A stretch of 64,000 bases of DNA from Capitella teleta (lineage: Eukaryota > Annelida > Polychaeta > Capitellidae). The notes below the pieces were generated by a model that saw nothing but the letters and a program-made list of their open reading frames with translations, was not told where the DNA came from and ran no database searches. Of this stretch, positions 37,787-51,800 are shown in pieces; the first letter of the stretch is position 1, and every line of letters starts with the position of its first letter. The stretch lies in assembly GCA_000328365.1 (NCBI GenBank), contig KB309022.1, forward strand, positions 45,887 through 109,886, written 5' to 3'. Both the position numbers and the translations under genes were made by a program.

Positions 37787-39137
37787 AGGACGCGTAATCT
37801 ACGTGCTACGCGACCGTGGAACACTTGTTTAAGCATTGACGTCGAGGAGCTCTAAACACCCGTGTGATGAATCACCAGCAATTCTTCCATAAACCAATCA
37901 CCCGCCCCTTCCCCTCCCCTTGAGGCAAGTGTCGCTATTCCTGATTGTCCACGGTCACTCGGTGGAAGCTGCGCGGCCAAGATAAGTGACCAGAACTGAC
38001 CAGAACTGTCCGAAACTGACCATCACCTGCTCAGAGAGGGTGTTTAGCACTTTTCATTGTCGACCATTAACCGGCTTCTTATATTGAGCAAATGGATATA
38101 AGATTTTAGTGTTTTGTCCCCAGTGCTATTTACTAAAATAATATCCTCAAAATGCAAATGGTCGCAATTGATTATAATTCATGATCCAGCCTTGTGTTAG
38201 ATCTACAGATAACACCTGCGATTCTTTTCATTCAGGGCATTGCTCCGTTTCATTGAACCCAGCTTGGAAACCGAGGCGACCCAATTGAAAGCTCAAACAA
38301 GAGTCATCGAATATTTCCTTCATGCAAGGAGAATAGAATAGATTGTTGACAAGCCCAGGCAGTTATTGCATGAGTCGATTGCATGTCATAGCTGCTAGCA
38401 GGGCGGTTGGAAATTCCAAATGAATAGCTCCATGCTCATATCGATGATACATGGGAAAACCATTAGTAGAGAGCCGTCCCAAGTCTTTCTGTCCAATCCA
38501 AAGGCGCTTTCAAACATCCTGTCCCCAATCCTAAGGAATTCCAAGAAAGTCCTTCTCTCATGTAAATTATCCAACTTCCTGCCATGGAAACCTCGGTTTC
38601 TTTCAGTGTTGTGTGTTGTATACTTTGACTCGGATGTCCTTAATACGTACTCTCTTGTGGCTTTTAGGATTATTGCCGAATAATCTTCACGTTGAAGGGT
38701 CAGTGGGTGCTGTTATGGTCTGAAAAAGAGTGCGGTGGGTTGTTCCCCGGGTCGTGTTCAGAATTCACTGATATCGAGAGTCATTGTACGAGGAAGAGTG
38801 GCTACAACACCAGAATGATAGCGTTGTTGTTGGCGCAGGAGCAGCCGGATAATGGTCTCTTGAATCTACATTGATTGAGTGTCGACTGCTCAGCCGAAAC
38901 TCGACACTGGTGTAACCACCATTGCGTAATCCAACGACCTGGCTTGGCAGTCACTTGGTTGCGACATTAGATGCACGAAATGCAACGCTCAAACCGACGG
39001 AGATTAGGTTGTATTGGTCATTCACATGTGCCTCACCAACGAGATAGCCATTGCTCTAATGACCGTTGCTGCAGGACCATTGTGGGCACTTCCTTGGCTT
39101 CTATGCGGCTATCTTGTATGGAATCTCACCGGAAGTG

Positions 39138-40072
39138 NNNNNNNNNNNNNNNNNNNNNNNNNNNNNNNNNNNNNNNNNNNNNNNNNNNNNNNNNNNNNNN
39201 NNNNNNNNNNNNNNNNNNNNNNNNNNNNNNNNNNNNNNNNNNNNNNNNNNNNNNNNNNNNNNNNNNNNNNNNNNNNNNNNNNNNNNNNNNNNNNNNNNNN
39301 NNNNNNNNNNNNNNNNNNNNNNNNNNNNNNNNNNNNNNNNNNNNNNNNNNNNNNNNNNNNNNNNNNNNNNNNNNNNNNNNNNNNNNNNNNNNNNNNNNNN
39401 NNNNNNNNNNNNNNNNNNNNNNNNNNNNNNNNNNNNNNNNNNNNNNNNNNNNNNNNNNNNNNNNNNNNNNNNNNNNNNNNNNNNNNNNNNNNNNNNNNNN
39501 NNNNNNNNNNNNNNNNNNNNNNNNNNNNNNNNNNNNNNNNNNNNNNNNNNNNNNNNNNNNNNNNNNNNNNNNNNNNNNNNNNNNNNNNNNNNNNNNNNNN
39601 NNNNNNNNNNNNNNNNNNNNNNNNNNNNNNNNNNNNNNNNNNNNNNNNNNNNNNNNNNNNNNNNNNNNNNNNNNNNNNNNNNNNNNNNNNNNNNNNNNNN
39701 NNNNNNNNNNNNNNNNNNNNNNNNNNNNNNNNNNNNNNNNNNNNNNNNNNNNNNNNNNNNNNNNNNNNNNNNNNNNNNNNNNNNNNNNNNNNNNNNNNNN
39801 NNNNNNNNNNNNNNNNNNNNNNNNNNNNNNNNNNNNNNNNNNNNNNNNNNNNNNNNNNNNNNNNNNNNNNNNNNNNNNNNNNNNNNNNNNNNNNNNNNNN
39901 NNNNNNNNNNNNNNNNNNNNNNNNNNNNNNNNNNNNNNNNNNNNNNNNNNNNNNNNNNNNNNNNNNNNNNNNNNNNNNNNNNNNNNNNNNNNNNNNNNNN
40001 NNNNNNNNNNNNNNNNNNNNNNNNNNNNNNNNNNNNNNNNNNNNNNNNNNNNNNNNNNNNNNNNNNNNNNNN
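39138..40072. other. Assembly gap (935 N)
   Basis: A run of N with ordinary sequence on both sides. Open frames that cross it are artefacts. Its true length and content are unknown. Confidence 1.
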
Positions 40073-42849
40073 TTGAAGTTTTGATATTTAGCGATAATCT
40101 GTGTGACATGCGGTGTTGATGTGGAGATTGTTGTCATCTCGGCATGCGATTCAATCACATATTGTTACAAAGAAACAAAGCATGTGTCAATAGAAGTGCT
40201 TCGTATGCAGTTAATCGATATTCATCCCTGCATACTTTATTTTCAGTCTAAGCTAGTTGGAGAAATATCATTTCATTGTGGTAGTGATCTATAGGGATCC
40301 ATATATTCTACATGGCTACAAAGTTTCACCCCGTGAATTGGTTGCCATGGAAACATGAATATCTATGGAAAAAAATATTCTTAGAAGCATGATACACTGC
40401 AACGTATGCTGTTTTGTTCTGGCCAACTCTTAGCATGTTTCTATAGAATGAATAATTCTTCTATAATTATACAGACTCCTTGGTGAATGCTGAGGATAAA
40501 AATGTTGTTGGCACGGTGCTGCTTAGCCATGGTCTCAGGCATTGTTTGTGAAGAAACTGCAATCACATGGGTGTAAATTATTTCCAAGTATTTGAATAAC
40601 ACTTAACTGCACAAGAGGAAGAGAGGTGGGCAATAATCTTGTAAAGGATAAGCAATAATCTAGAAAAAGGAACTACTCTCTCGTTGGTGTCAGGGAGTGT
40701 GAACATCCTGACAAAAGTAACTACTTGGTATCTGATTAGTTAATTAATTAATTAACAAAGAAGTTGACAACTGCATTGTGTAGCAATGCAACAAATCTAA
40801 ACAACACATATAAAATATCTGTAAACTAAATCCTTCAAATTCACTTTAATTAATGAGATAACAGCGGTCAGAATCCATGATTGTGGTCATAGTGGACATT
40901 GGACATGGTTCACCTCACCCCCAGATTGGCGGCAAACAATAATGACTAGTCCTATTCATCACCCGCGCTCGTCCTCTTTCAATGCGAATGATGCTTGGTC
41001 CCTTGCCGATTCAATGTCAGCTCTCAATTCCATATAAACCGATGGAAATCATCATTGGTGTTTGCGACTATACACATGCGTGACATGGAAAGAGCACATG
41101 TATCTTACAAACAATGTGTTGCAACCGTTGTTCCAATGGTATTATTACACACAGCTTAAGACGGAATGACGAGAACTTCATCATAATCGAAGCCGCGCGT
41201 TCAGATAAAAAAAAAACAAAACACAGAGAACAATTCTACAAAATCTTTTGAAAACGTGTCATCGCGAGCTCCGCGATCATTGCGAGATCTCGCCTTCATT
41301 CACTCAATCACATAGCCACAATAGACTTCTGTACAATCTCCCTTGGTCCATTGAGTCCCTCCCAGCCTGGCTCCTCGCTCGTCTTTTCCCTCTTCCCATT
41401 TCTTTAGCGCACCAACAAGCAGTGCAGCCAGGAGCCAAAGCTCCCCTCAAGCTCACTCTCTCGCTGCGAGAGAGATCGGTAGAATGCGCTATCCCGAGCC
41501 ATTTGCGGTCTAACTGCTGACTGGAGAAGAGGATATGATTCCCATTTAGGATACCGTGCTTGACTGGGTTCCGAGTATTTTTATATAATGTAAGTTTGTC
41601 ATACTATATTCATCCGAAATGTATTCCATTGAAACTTGCGTTTGGGCCCACGAGACATTATACTCGGTGTTGTGCTTTGGATGGCTTTTATCAAATCGTG
41701 TTGGTTCATGGATATAACTTAAGAAGTCCTTAAAGATCGCTATCTGTGATTTGCATTGTGAAGGCCTGGTTGTGATGTGCTTTTGATAGCAATGGCGTTA
41801 CTTGGAGAACGGTTCGTCATTAATAATCCGGCTGGGGGCAAACTGTGAGGTTATAATTGCCAGCGGACCTGCTTTCTTTCTCTCGTGTTTCCCCTGAATA
41901 TCATTTGATGTTATGATACGAGTACCAAAGGGCTTATCATCGTATTGTCTAAATCAAACGTAAATGTACCTGGCTGTCTTTCTAATAAGGACACCTGTGC
42001 AAAACCATTGTGTGCGGTGTAATAAACCGCACCTTCATGCTTTATACATGGTGTCTATAGAACTTCGTTGGTTAGCTTCAAAAATACAATATCAATATTT
42101 CACCTGTGGAATATTTGATTCACATTTGACAAGCTATACAACCGACTCTGTGCATTCATCTTATATGTCGCTAGGCCACCGCTCGGGTCAGAAAAGAAGG
42201 CAGTCTTGATTATGCATTTATGGTAAGCAGCGGTGGTGTTAATCCTTATTATCAGTGTTTTGTGAGTTACAATTGCAGGATGTTTTTATGTATAGACATT
42301 CGGTTGAATAATCTCAGAAGGGAACATTATATAGAAAAAACAAATTGATAGAAGTGGGAGATTGATTGGAGCACGGTTTCATCTTATTTGATCGATTACT
42401 GAGTCTGTCTTTGAAGACAAGAATGTTGTATAGTTGACTTTCTTCGCTTAGCTGGATTCTCTTGTAGAGCAGTTTTCTCATTTGACTATCTGACTATCTC
42501 TCTTCCTTCCCGTGAATGTCATTGGATTGCTGAGGACAGCCTGATTACCCCGTACATGTAATTACGCATGTCTTGATATTGAATGCAACTAATGAACGCT
42601 GAATTAACACGAGGCTGGAGCCATGCAGAAACTAGCAAGGCATTCCTATATAGGTATAATACCACGATTATAGCCTGAATAGCACAAACTCCTGGTATGC
42701 ATCTAGCATGATGCTTTCCACAACTAATTGCTGACAGCACCCCCCGGGTATTGGCGCTGTGAAACTCAATGTATCGACTTTTTTCTGCTGTAACAATACA
42801 CTCCCAACCAAACATCTGTCTTACCATTCGCAGGATGTCAACGCAGCTG

Positions 42850-45800
42850 TGAAAGATCGAACAAGCCATGGGCACCCCGGATTCAGACGACGCGTTGCGA
42901 AATCCTACGCAGGCCTCCAGTTTCGCCTGGACGTATAATGACCGTGCACCACCGGACAACGGAAACCAGTCGGGTGTCCAGGTGTCCATTTCGTCCCAGT
43001 TTAACCTATCTTTCCCTTGGGATAACCTCACCTGGCTGAACGACACCGCACTCGATGACACTGTCCAGTCCGATTCTGTGGCACAAGTCGTGGTGGTGTC
43101 CATTGTGGTAACTGCCCTGGTTGCTCTGACCGCAGGAGGCAATCTCTTGGTTATGATATCATTTAAAATGGACAAGCAGTTGCAGTCAGTGAGCAACTAT
43201 TTTCTCCTAAGTCTTTCAGTGGCTGACTTCGCTATCGGACTGTTCTCCATGCCTTTGTATACTGTGTACCTCTTGATGAACCAGTGGCCATTAGGGAGTG
43301 TGATGTGTGACCTGTGGCTAGCTATGGATTACACAACCAGCAATGCTTCAGTCGCCAATCTCATCATTATCAGTGTGGATAGATACCTCTCGGTGACTAG
43401 ACCTCTTACGTACCGCGCAAAGCGAACTCCAAAACGAGCCGCCATCATGATAACTTTCGCTTGGGCCATTTCAGCTGTCTTGTGGACACCGTGGATTGTC
43501 GCCTGGCCTTACATCGAGGGCAAACGCACCGTCCCGGACAACGAATGCTTCGTGCAGTTCCTCCAAACGAATCCCTACATTACCATCGTCACAGCAGTCG
43601 CTGCTTTCTATCTCCCCGTGGCCATCATGTGTTTCCTGTACTTCAAGATTTACCAAGAGACTGAGAAACGTCAGAAAGGTCTTGCTGGTTTGCAGGCTGG
43701 TCGCCAGCCGGCGCGCACAGTGGCGCCTCAAGTTGCAGCGAGGAAGCTCGGAGAATCCAGTGAAGACGAGGTTTACGCCAACAACCACAAACGACGAACC
43801 AATGATAGTTCTCCTGACATGGACGACTTTGAACTGGACTTCCAGAAGCAGCGTAACAATGAAAACGTGCGAAGGACTTTGTGGATGCGCCTCCGACATT
43901 GCTGTCACATCGATCGGGATGTCGGTTCAGACTTCATTGACGAAGATAGCAGTAGCAATGAGATGCCTGGATCTCCAGGGTACGAAAACATTCACGGTAG
44001 TTCTGTGAAGGGCAGCTACCACCGGGCTAGTACCCACGAAACCAGGCATGGGCTACACAATGGCAAACACGCCAATACTCCAAAGAGTCCCTCTGACAAT
44101 TTCATGCTCGGAGTGGACTCCTCAAAGTCCACTCCAATGCTGACTCCTTCCACTGAAGTGACCAGTGCCAGTTTCAGTCGACACGTCAGCAATCTTTCTT
44201 CTGTAACACAACCGCCTCCTAGTTACGAGAGTGCCCAGCAGCAGCAGAAAGAACAGGACACCTACACCATAGTCATCAAACTTCCAGATGCCGCAAGTGG
44301 CTCGCAAGCCAAGCCAAGCATTCGCATGATATCTGAAGAGGACGAGGATGATGACGAGGAGGAGTGTGACGAGCGAGCAGTGCTTCCAACCACCAGAGGA
44401 CCGGACGCAGGGGAGGACATCCCTCTCTCAGTTCGCACCACAAAGTCCTCATCCACGGAGGAAGACCCTCATGTTCCAGATATTTCTATCGGGAGGAGCT
44501 TAGCAGAAACTGGGGACGCGCTTCGAGCGGCCATGCAGGCGAGGATCAACGCCAGGATGACCGAGAAGGTTCGAGAACAACGAGCAAGGCGGAAGCGGCA
44601 AGAAAAGAAGCAAGAAAAGAAAGCTGCTAAGACCCTCAGTGCCATCCTCCTCGCATTTGTGATTACATGGACTCCATACAATGTGTTCACCATTATTCAT
44701 AACTTCTGCCCGGAGTGTATCAACCCTACCTTATACGCGATAGGTAAGTGCATTCTCTTTTTTTACGGCGTTGCCTTTGGGCTTCAATTAATACCTTCTC
44801 TGGGTACCTGTCTTTCAATCTCAGACACACACAGGTCGTCGACGTGGCACTCTCGCACGTGCTAACCTACTCTTGGCTGCATGATTTTTGTTATTTTTTT
44901 TTTTTGTATTGCGTAATGAAGAGACACATCACTTAAAACCCATCGTCTTGATGTGGCTCTGGTGATATTCAAACAAATCTTGATATTCTGATTAAGGGTG
45001 AGAACTGTTCATTACATCAAAAGATATTTCAATGTACATCAGAGATGATAATGGTGATGAAATTGATCGACGCTGAAGGAACACACGTGTGTCAATAGTA
45101 CATCCATATGCATAGACATTATGAACTGCATGGGGTGTACTTAAAAATGTTAGTACATTTGACGTAGCCCGAGTACCTCAACCAAACTGATAAACAGTCT
45201 ACTCATGCGATGTGTGTTATCCATGTCCGGATTTATAACACTCAATTCCGAGAATTTGCTCATAAAAAAGACGACTGTTCCATGACGCTGAATGAAATGG
45301 AATTCTGAATTCAAATACTCGCCAAAGCGAAGAACGTAGAGTCTCAAATAAAACTATTTGACATTAGCTTCGAAGAAAAAAATGTAATGATTAAGTTTAA
45401 TTACAATTTATAACAATTAATTGAAAAATGTAATGATTAAGTTTAATTACAATTTATAACAATTAATTGAAAAATGTAATGATTAAGTTTAATTACAATT
45501 TATAACAATTAATTGAAAAATGTAATGATTAAGTTTAATTACAATTTATAACAATTAATTGAAAAATGTAATGATTAAGTTTAATTACAATTTATAACAA
45601 TTAATTGAAAAATGTAATGATTAAGTTTAATTACAATTTATAACAATTAATTGAAAAATGTAATGATTAAGTTTAATTACAATTTATAACAATTAATTGA
45701 AAAATGTAATGATTAAGTTTAATTACAATTTATAACAATTAATTGAAAAATGTAATGATTAAGTTTAATTACAATTTATAACAATTAATTGAAAAATGTA

Positions 45801-48800
45801 ATGATTAAGTTTAATTACAATTAATTGAATTAATTGAATTATTACGTGTAGCGTAAACACTCCGTGAACCACACTCGGGTGACGCAACTTTAGTTTTACA
45901 CATTTGACCCAAACAAATAATATTATAGTGTACTGGATGTGGAGCAATATCAAGTGCACGATGATCTCGACCTGCAAGTCGACTCGTAGGTCAACGCAAG
46001 AGGTGTACTACTTTCAGAAGAGCATGAACCAATATGCGATGGGCTTTAGTCCTAAGCAAACTTTGCCTTGCTTCACCCAAGTGCCCAAAGAATGTGGAAT
46101 GGCGTTCGGATGAGGTGAAAGCCGATGCCGGGGAGTGAGAAGAATTCTTCCTCTATTGCATCTGTTTCTATAGCATGACAAAAGCCTGGTTGGCTGGCGC
46201 TTGCGAGCTGAGCATAACCCTCAACAATTATTAGTTGTGTTGACTGACAACACCTCGGGTTGCTAGAACATTCTTCCCTGTTCTCGAAGTTTGTGTTTTG
46301 TGTTGTGGTTGGGTTATGCGCGTAGCTCCAGCATTTCCCGGTCATTCAGTCATTCACAAATGGTTCTGAAAGAAATTGTTCCACTCAGCGCAGGGGTGGC
46401 GTGCGGCAAACAGGGGCAATAATTTAGACAGCCCTTAAAAGCTCCGGACAATGGAGATGTGCCCGTCATGTCGCTCTGTTGACATTCATGACTATTCCTT
46501 GGCAATGAAGTTTGCAAACACAGCCGTCTTACTCTCCCCTATCTTGATCGATGGCAAGGCGTCATTGTTGACCTCATTTTATTACTCTTTAAAATAGTCA
46601 TACATATTCATGACTTTAACGATGGCTGCTCATCATTTGCCTTTCCTTCTTGTCGGTTATCAGTCACTATGCACTTAAGTTCCTCCATCTTTTTGCCCCC
46701 TTCCCTTCCCATCGAATAATAAGATCCCGAAAACTCCCTTATGATCGAATGGAAAGGGCTGATCCTGTTACTCCGCCCTCTCAACGCGCATTCCATCATT
46801 GTGACACGCATGCGCGGTGGTTTTTGGGTCACAGGTTGACCTAGCTTCGGTTATACCAAAACTACAATGGTGCATTGTGGCGCTCACTTGCCGGACTTGC
46901 ATTCTCTGAATTCCTCACGTACCTCATGCAATTCCCCAATCTAATCTTGTAAGTTTTAACCGCATCACCCAGCCCCATATATATCCACTCAGCATTCAGC
47001 GCAACCTCCTTCAGAACTGGGAAAATTTTGCATTCAGCTTTTGCGTATTTTTCAACAAGCTCAGCTACAGAAAGCTACATCAGTAGATTCAACATTGTTA
47101 CAGCTAGCAACCCCCCACGCAGCATATCTGAACCCTGGGAAACCCTTCTACCCCCAACTTACTCACAAGACAATGTTTTACAAATTAGGGTCAGCATGTT
47201 CAAAGCCTCCAATCGTTGCCTTGACAACAGTGGCCTTGACCTAAGCCTCGTACTGATCTTCCTCATTGATGGACGCATTTCAGAGCATTACATGCTCGGT
47301 GATCCTCATCATATTAGAGTACGCACATTATGACGTCATGGGATCGACTGCACTGATCTACCTACCCTGGATTCGGGGTTTGTAACCCTCCAATCTACCC
47401 TCCCTCGCTAAATTGCTCGGCATTTCGCCATCCTTCCTTCCGCTTGTACACCGTTTACATACCACGGGTAATATATTTTCGTCTTGCATGAAACAAAAGC
47501 ATATTTATTGTCGAGACCACGTGGTCAACTAGAATGACCTTTCCGTACCAGTGAATACGGAATAGATCAGTTGTATAGACCTAGTTCTAGGGATCTAGGC
47601 TGAGGGAATATTCGAAGATGAGAAGAGCTTGAAGAGAGAGAAGCTATGGCCATTATTTCCATCAGAGAGCCCAGAATATTTACCCAACTGATTATGAGGA
47701 AGAGATGTCACTCTTCGCTTTCTTTACGTTTTTTCCCATCCTCGCAAAATAAGGTCAAGGACATTTGTGATCGTAAAAAAATATCGTAAAAAGATGTTAC
47801 TCAGCTGATAATGCTCGGTTAGTATCATATAGCATGGTTACCAAACATCCCGATTGCTATAGGTTCGAGATGAGCTATCAGGAGAGCAAGCAATAAAAGG
47901 AAAGGTTGGTCTATAGTTTGTGTCTGTCTATTCAATCACATTGTTTACCGTTTTGTACGTGATCATATCGCGGCCATATCTGGAGAGACTCTCGAATAAT
48001 CATGGTCAGATTGGAGCCAAGGTTTCCATTGATAAGTCTTCCATACACCCCGAGGGGGGGGGGGAGTCTTCTTCTTTTCTTCGAGTGGGGTGTGGGAAAG
48101 TGTCGGGGTTAAACTAAAACCGGAGCCAGAGACACGTGTGCGTGTATGCGGAAGCGTGGATGGATTTCTCATTCGACCGCATCTGGTGTTGGTTGCATGT
48201 TTATTACAATATCTATGGTTTAAATTAGCACTTTTAGGACTTTGTTATTTACTAAGTTACTATGGTAACAAGTTGGGGTGTTTATATACGTGTTATGGAG
48301 TGTTATCCTATGAGCTGACTTTTGGGTTGTGATGAGGGTAAATTGTTCATCAGATGATCTGAAGGGGGAAGAACACATTGGGGCTTGAAAATCGAAGGGT
48401 GAATTCCGGGAAGTTTGTGTTTACGATAATTCCTGCTTAACACGATGGCTTAACGTACAAAGGAGAGATCATTGAGGCTCTTGAGGTTGGAGAGCATTCC
48501 ATGCAAAGATAAGAGGCAGGAGATTGCTATCGGTGTACCATGGTCCACGAGGTTTTCCTTCAGTATGTGGTACCGAAGGCCTACGGGTACCACTCCAAAA
48601 ACAGAGCCTCTCTCTTTCGCACCGAGGAGGAGGCAAGAGAGACGCCTCGTGGAGCGGACAGACGATAACGGAGCTTCTTATTCACTCTCCGTGGCATTCA
48701 AATTGCCAGGCCTTTGACTGACAGCACTGAGCCTGAAATTAGCCAGCGAAATGCCCGATCCGCAGCACGATCTTTCATTCTGTTTGGCGTCGATACCCGA

Positions 48801-51800
48801 TCAATTATTCCGATGGACGGATTTGCGTGGCTTCCAAATCAAATGCAAATGCAATTCGCTCAGAACTCTTCATTAGAAACACACACCTCCCCCCCCCCAC
48901 TCGAACAACCAACCTCAACGTTCTCATTCGAGTCCTCAAATTCCCAACAAGGCGTTTTAGGGTTACGCCTATCTATTTTGCTTCTCCCTTGGGATTCCGG
49001 AGTTCATTGGATCTCGTATTGCTCATTTTTCCCTTGATTAATTCGCTCTCACACCTTCTTTCATCTCCGCATCACTTGTTTATCACCTTCCCTGTGATCT
49101 TATCATTGAACGTGTGCAATCCTCCGTCTGTCTTCTCAACCCCGTTATTAACTGCTTTGTCTGTCCATAACTTTATAAAGTTCATAAACCTCGACTGCTG
49201 CTAGCGTCGTATACACGTCCTACAACCCATGTATTTAATTATCAGTGTCATGATAATGAAATTACCTGCAATGACTCATCAGCGGAGTCATTATCACGCG
49301 AAGTGTTATTCTGTCTGGGCGTCCATGCTTTTATAAAGACAAATCATGTCGGACAAAATTGGTCACAATTTGCCTCTAGCCATCCATTTTCTCCCGTCCC
49401 TCAATTCTTGTGAAATTGGGGCATCTCGGTACAAACACAGCTCATCAGATCCGAGCAGAAATCAAGCATGCAGAGAGAAGAACAGAACCGAGAGTTTTTG
49501 GTTCTTGGAAAGCACTCTCAAGAACGTTTTTTTTTTTTTCATATTGTATATTCACCCATGAAGAACTATATATTACAAACATACAATTACGTAACAAGTA
49601 TCAACGACACTAGTTTTGAATCCTTTCTCCCAAAACCTCCTTCTTCCACTGAGGTTTTCGCTCATGCTTATGTATTACAAATGGCTTATCATATCGAGTC
49701 GTTTTCTTGCGAGGCAAATTCTTTCTCATGCTACTGAATTGCTTGTGAATCAAGCCGACGAAGTGACCGCCGAAGCGAGCAGTGATCAATCAAATACAGA
49801 ATGCGGTGGAGGACTGGAGACGGATGCGAGAGAGGGCCCAGTGAGGCTACCCCGGACCCCCTCCGGGCGAAAAGGGCCACTGGCCTATTTGGCCAAAAGC
49901 CTTCTTGGAGATTGCCCCGGTTGTTGAGCGAAACAACGCCGCTCCTTGTGAAACTTGCTGCGTTCTCGTCACCTGATCTTCTCAATGGGAAAGACGAGAA
50001 ATAGCAAATAATAAAACAAAAATCGATTTTTATTCGTTTTTTGTTGTGTTTGCTTAACTTTGGAATTGGACACCAAAGTCAACCATGGCGACAATTATGC
50101 AACACGGAGATAGTGAATCGAAGTGGGACGCGAAAAGAGGCGGGAAAGCCGATCCTTTCGGGCGTTCTGCTTGGGTAGCTTTTAATGCCTCCACACATTG
50201 ACAATGTTTGATTGTGGGCAAATAAGGTTATGATGGATGCACGATCCGCGACAGGCACAGAGTCAGAAGCGTTCATCGATAAAACCACTGCCCCTAGGTG
50301 AGCTACCGAAAAATCCTTCGAATGATTGATGTTACGTTGATATACTTAGACAACTCGAGAAATGTGCACTGGTAGTTATAACGAGGGCATATTACCTGGC
50401 AAAACATTCTTCCTCCTTCCGCAATCATTTCTGGCTTAGTATCAACTTCACTTTACCTTGCTTGCAACGGTATACACAAGCAAGGTATGGGGTCTATCTG
50501 TCTCTGGTTCTAAAGGGCACAAACACACACACACACACAAACACACGTGCCGGGAAGTAATTGTTCCTTTTGTTTAGCGCAGGTATTCATGGTGGAATGA
50601 CGGAGGTGCTTTTGTATAATTTACTTGTTCTATTGCTGACCAATATGTCCTCCGAGGAGGGTCTTTACAAATGGTTGCTTATACTCGGGGTACTATATAG
50701 TCTGTGGGGTCCTACACCATATTTTACGAGCCTTGTGGGGTCATAGTTCACTTGGGTCTTCACCAGGGGTCGCACCCTTCTCGTACTTCTCTGTTGGCGT
50801 GTGATTCGCTGGACGACTATGTTGGCTCATTCACGCCAGATAAGCTACTCATCTAAGCTAGTACATCCTAGTTTCCGTTTGATAAATTCCGTTCAGATTT
50901 ATAGCGGGAGCCCTGAAGGATTTATGGAGCGCAAACGAAACGTACCCACTGGGCGAGGTGACCCGGGAGCGACCCGGGAGGAATGCACTCTGCGTTATCT
51001 TGTCAGAATTGCAACATCTCGAGTGTACTAAGTAACTTCACTTGAAAAGCGCGCAGGCAAGTGATCTTCATTGTTTCAATGTTACATCAAAGTTCCTTAT
51101 CAGTTTCCGGAAGGCAAGGCACAGAAAAAAAACGGCGATAATTCTCCTTGCTTGTTGGTGTGGCCCCACGCCTACAAACACCGAATTGTTTCAGACTATT
51201 GCGTAAACAGCACAATGCAAATAGTAGCTACAGAGCATCGCATGTTAGACATTGATATTCACATAGTGAACCTAGTCGGGGATCTATCTCGTGGCTGGCT
51301 CACTTTATTCACCCTCAGAAATCCGATTAACAGCTGCTGAAGCACGAAACCACATCGCTCCAACTCGGCCAGAAAAAGGCTCCGGACACAGAGCTGGGCC
51401 AAAACGAACAAATTCGGTGTTAATAATCTGATAGAAGCTCTTTCTTCGAGCTGAAAAGCGACGTTGACCCAATACAGGGTGGGGCAACGGCAAATCATGT
51501 CCACGGTTCTCGGTCACTTGTTGTACAAGGCATGGACATCGTCAGCATTGCACGTAATACTGCAGCTATTCATTGCTGTGAAAGCGTCCCTCAGGGGAAG
51601 CATTGATATTCATACAAATGCTGTCGGTTGGGGAATGTTCTTCCCTGAAAACAAAGGAGGGTTTTCATTCCCAGTGCGCATGCTCAGTCTCAATAAACAA
51701 TGCCCCGTGAATTCATGACGCTAATTATTCAGAGAATCCGAGTGTGCCGATAATCGAATTTCCCCTACCCCCTGCCCCTCCCGCATCCAGATCAGTGATG

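Larger units (their letters stand above)
22069..42833. other. 20-kb gene desert with repeats and an assembly gap
   Basis: No gene could be supported between SYVN1 and the muscarinic receptor. Open frames are short, lack spliceable neighbours and match nothing known to me. The stretch holds the TTAA-flanked elements (22349 and 35017), the TA-flanked element (29643), several minisatellites and the N gap. Part of it may be regulatory sequence or 5' exons of the receptor gene, which cannot be seen without transcripts. Confidence 0.65.

Noticed and set aside
38971-40158. Open frames of 327-382 codons on both strands
   Set aside because: They exist only because the run of N is translated as open. 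The few real residues at either side match nothing.
43461-44700. Antisense and shifted frames over the receptor exon
   Set aside because: Shadows of the long true reading frame.
45374-45838. CRISPR-like periodic array
   Set aside because: Repeats are contiguous without unique spacers, so it is a satellite. The genome is eukaryotic.
48700-49210. Frames of 107 and 125 codons as a small gene
   Set aside because: Two frames are open at once, composition is low in charged order, and no homology or splice context was seen.
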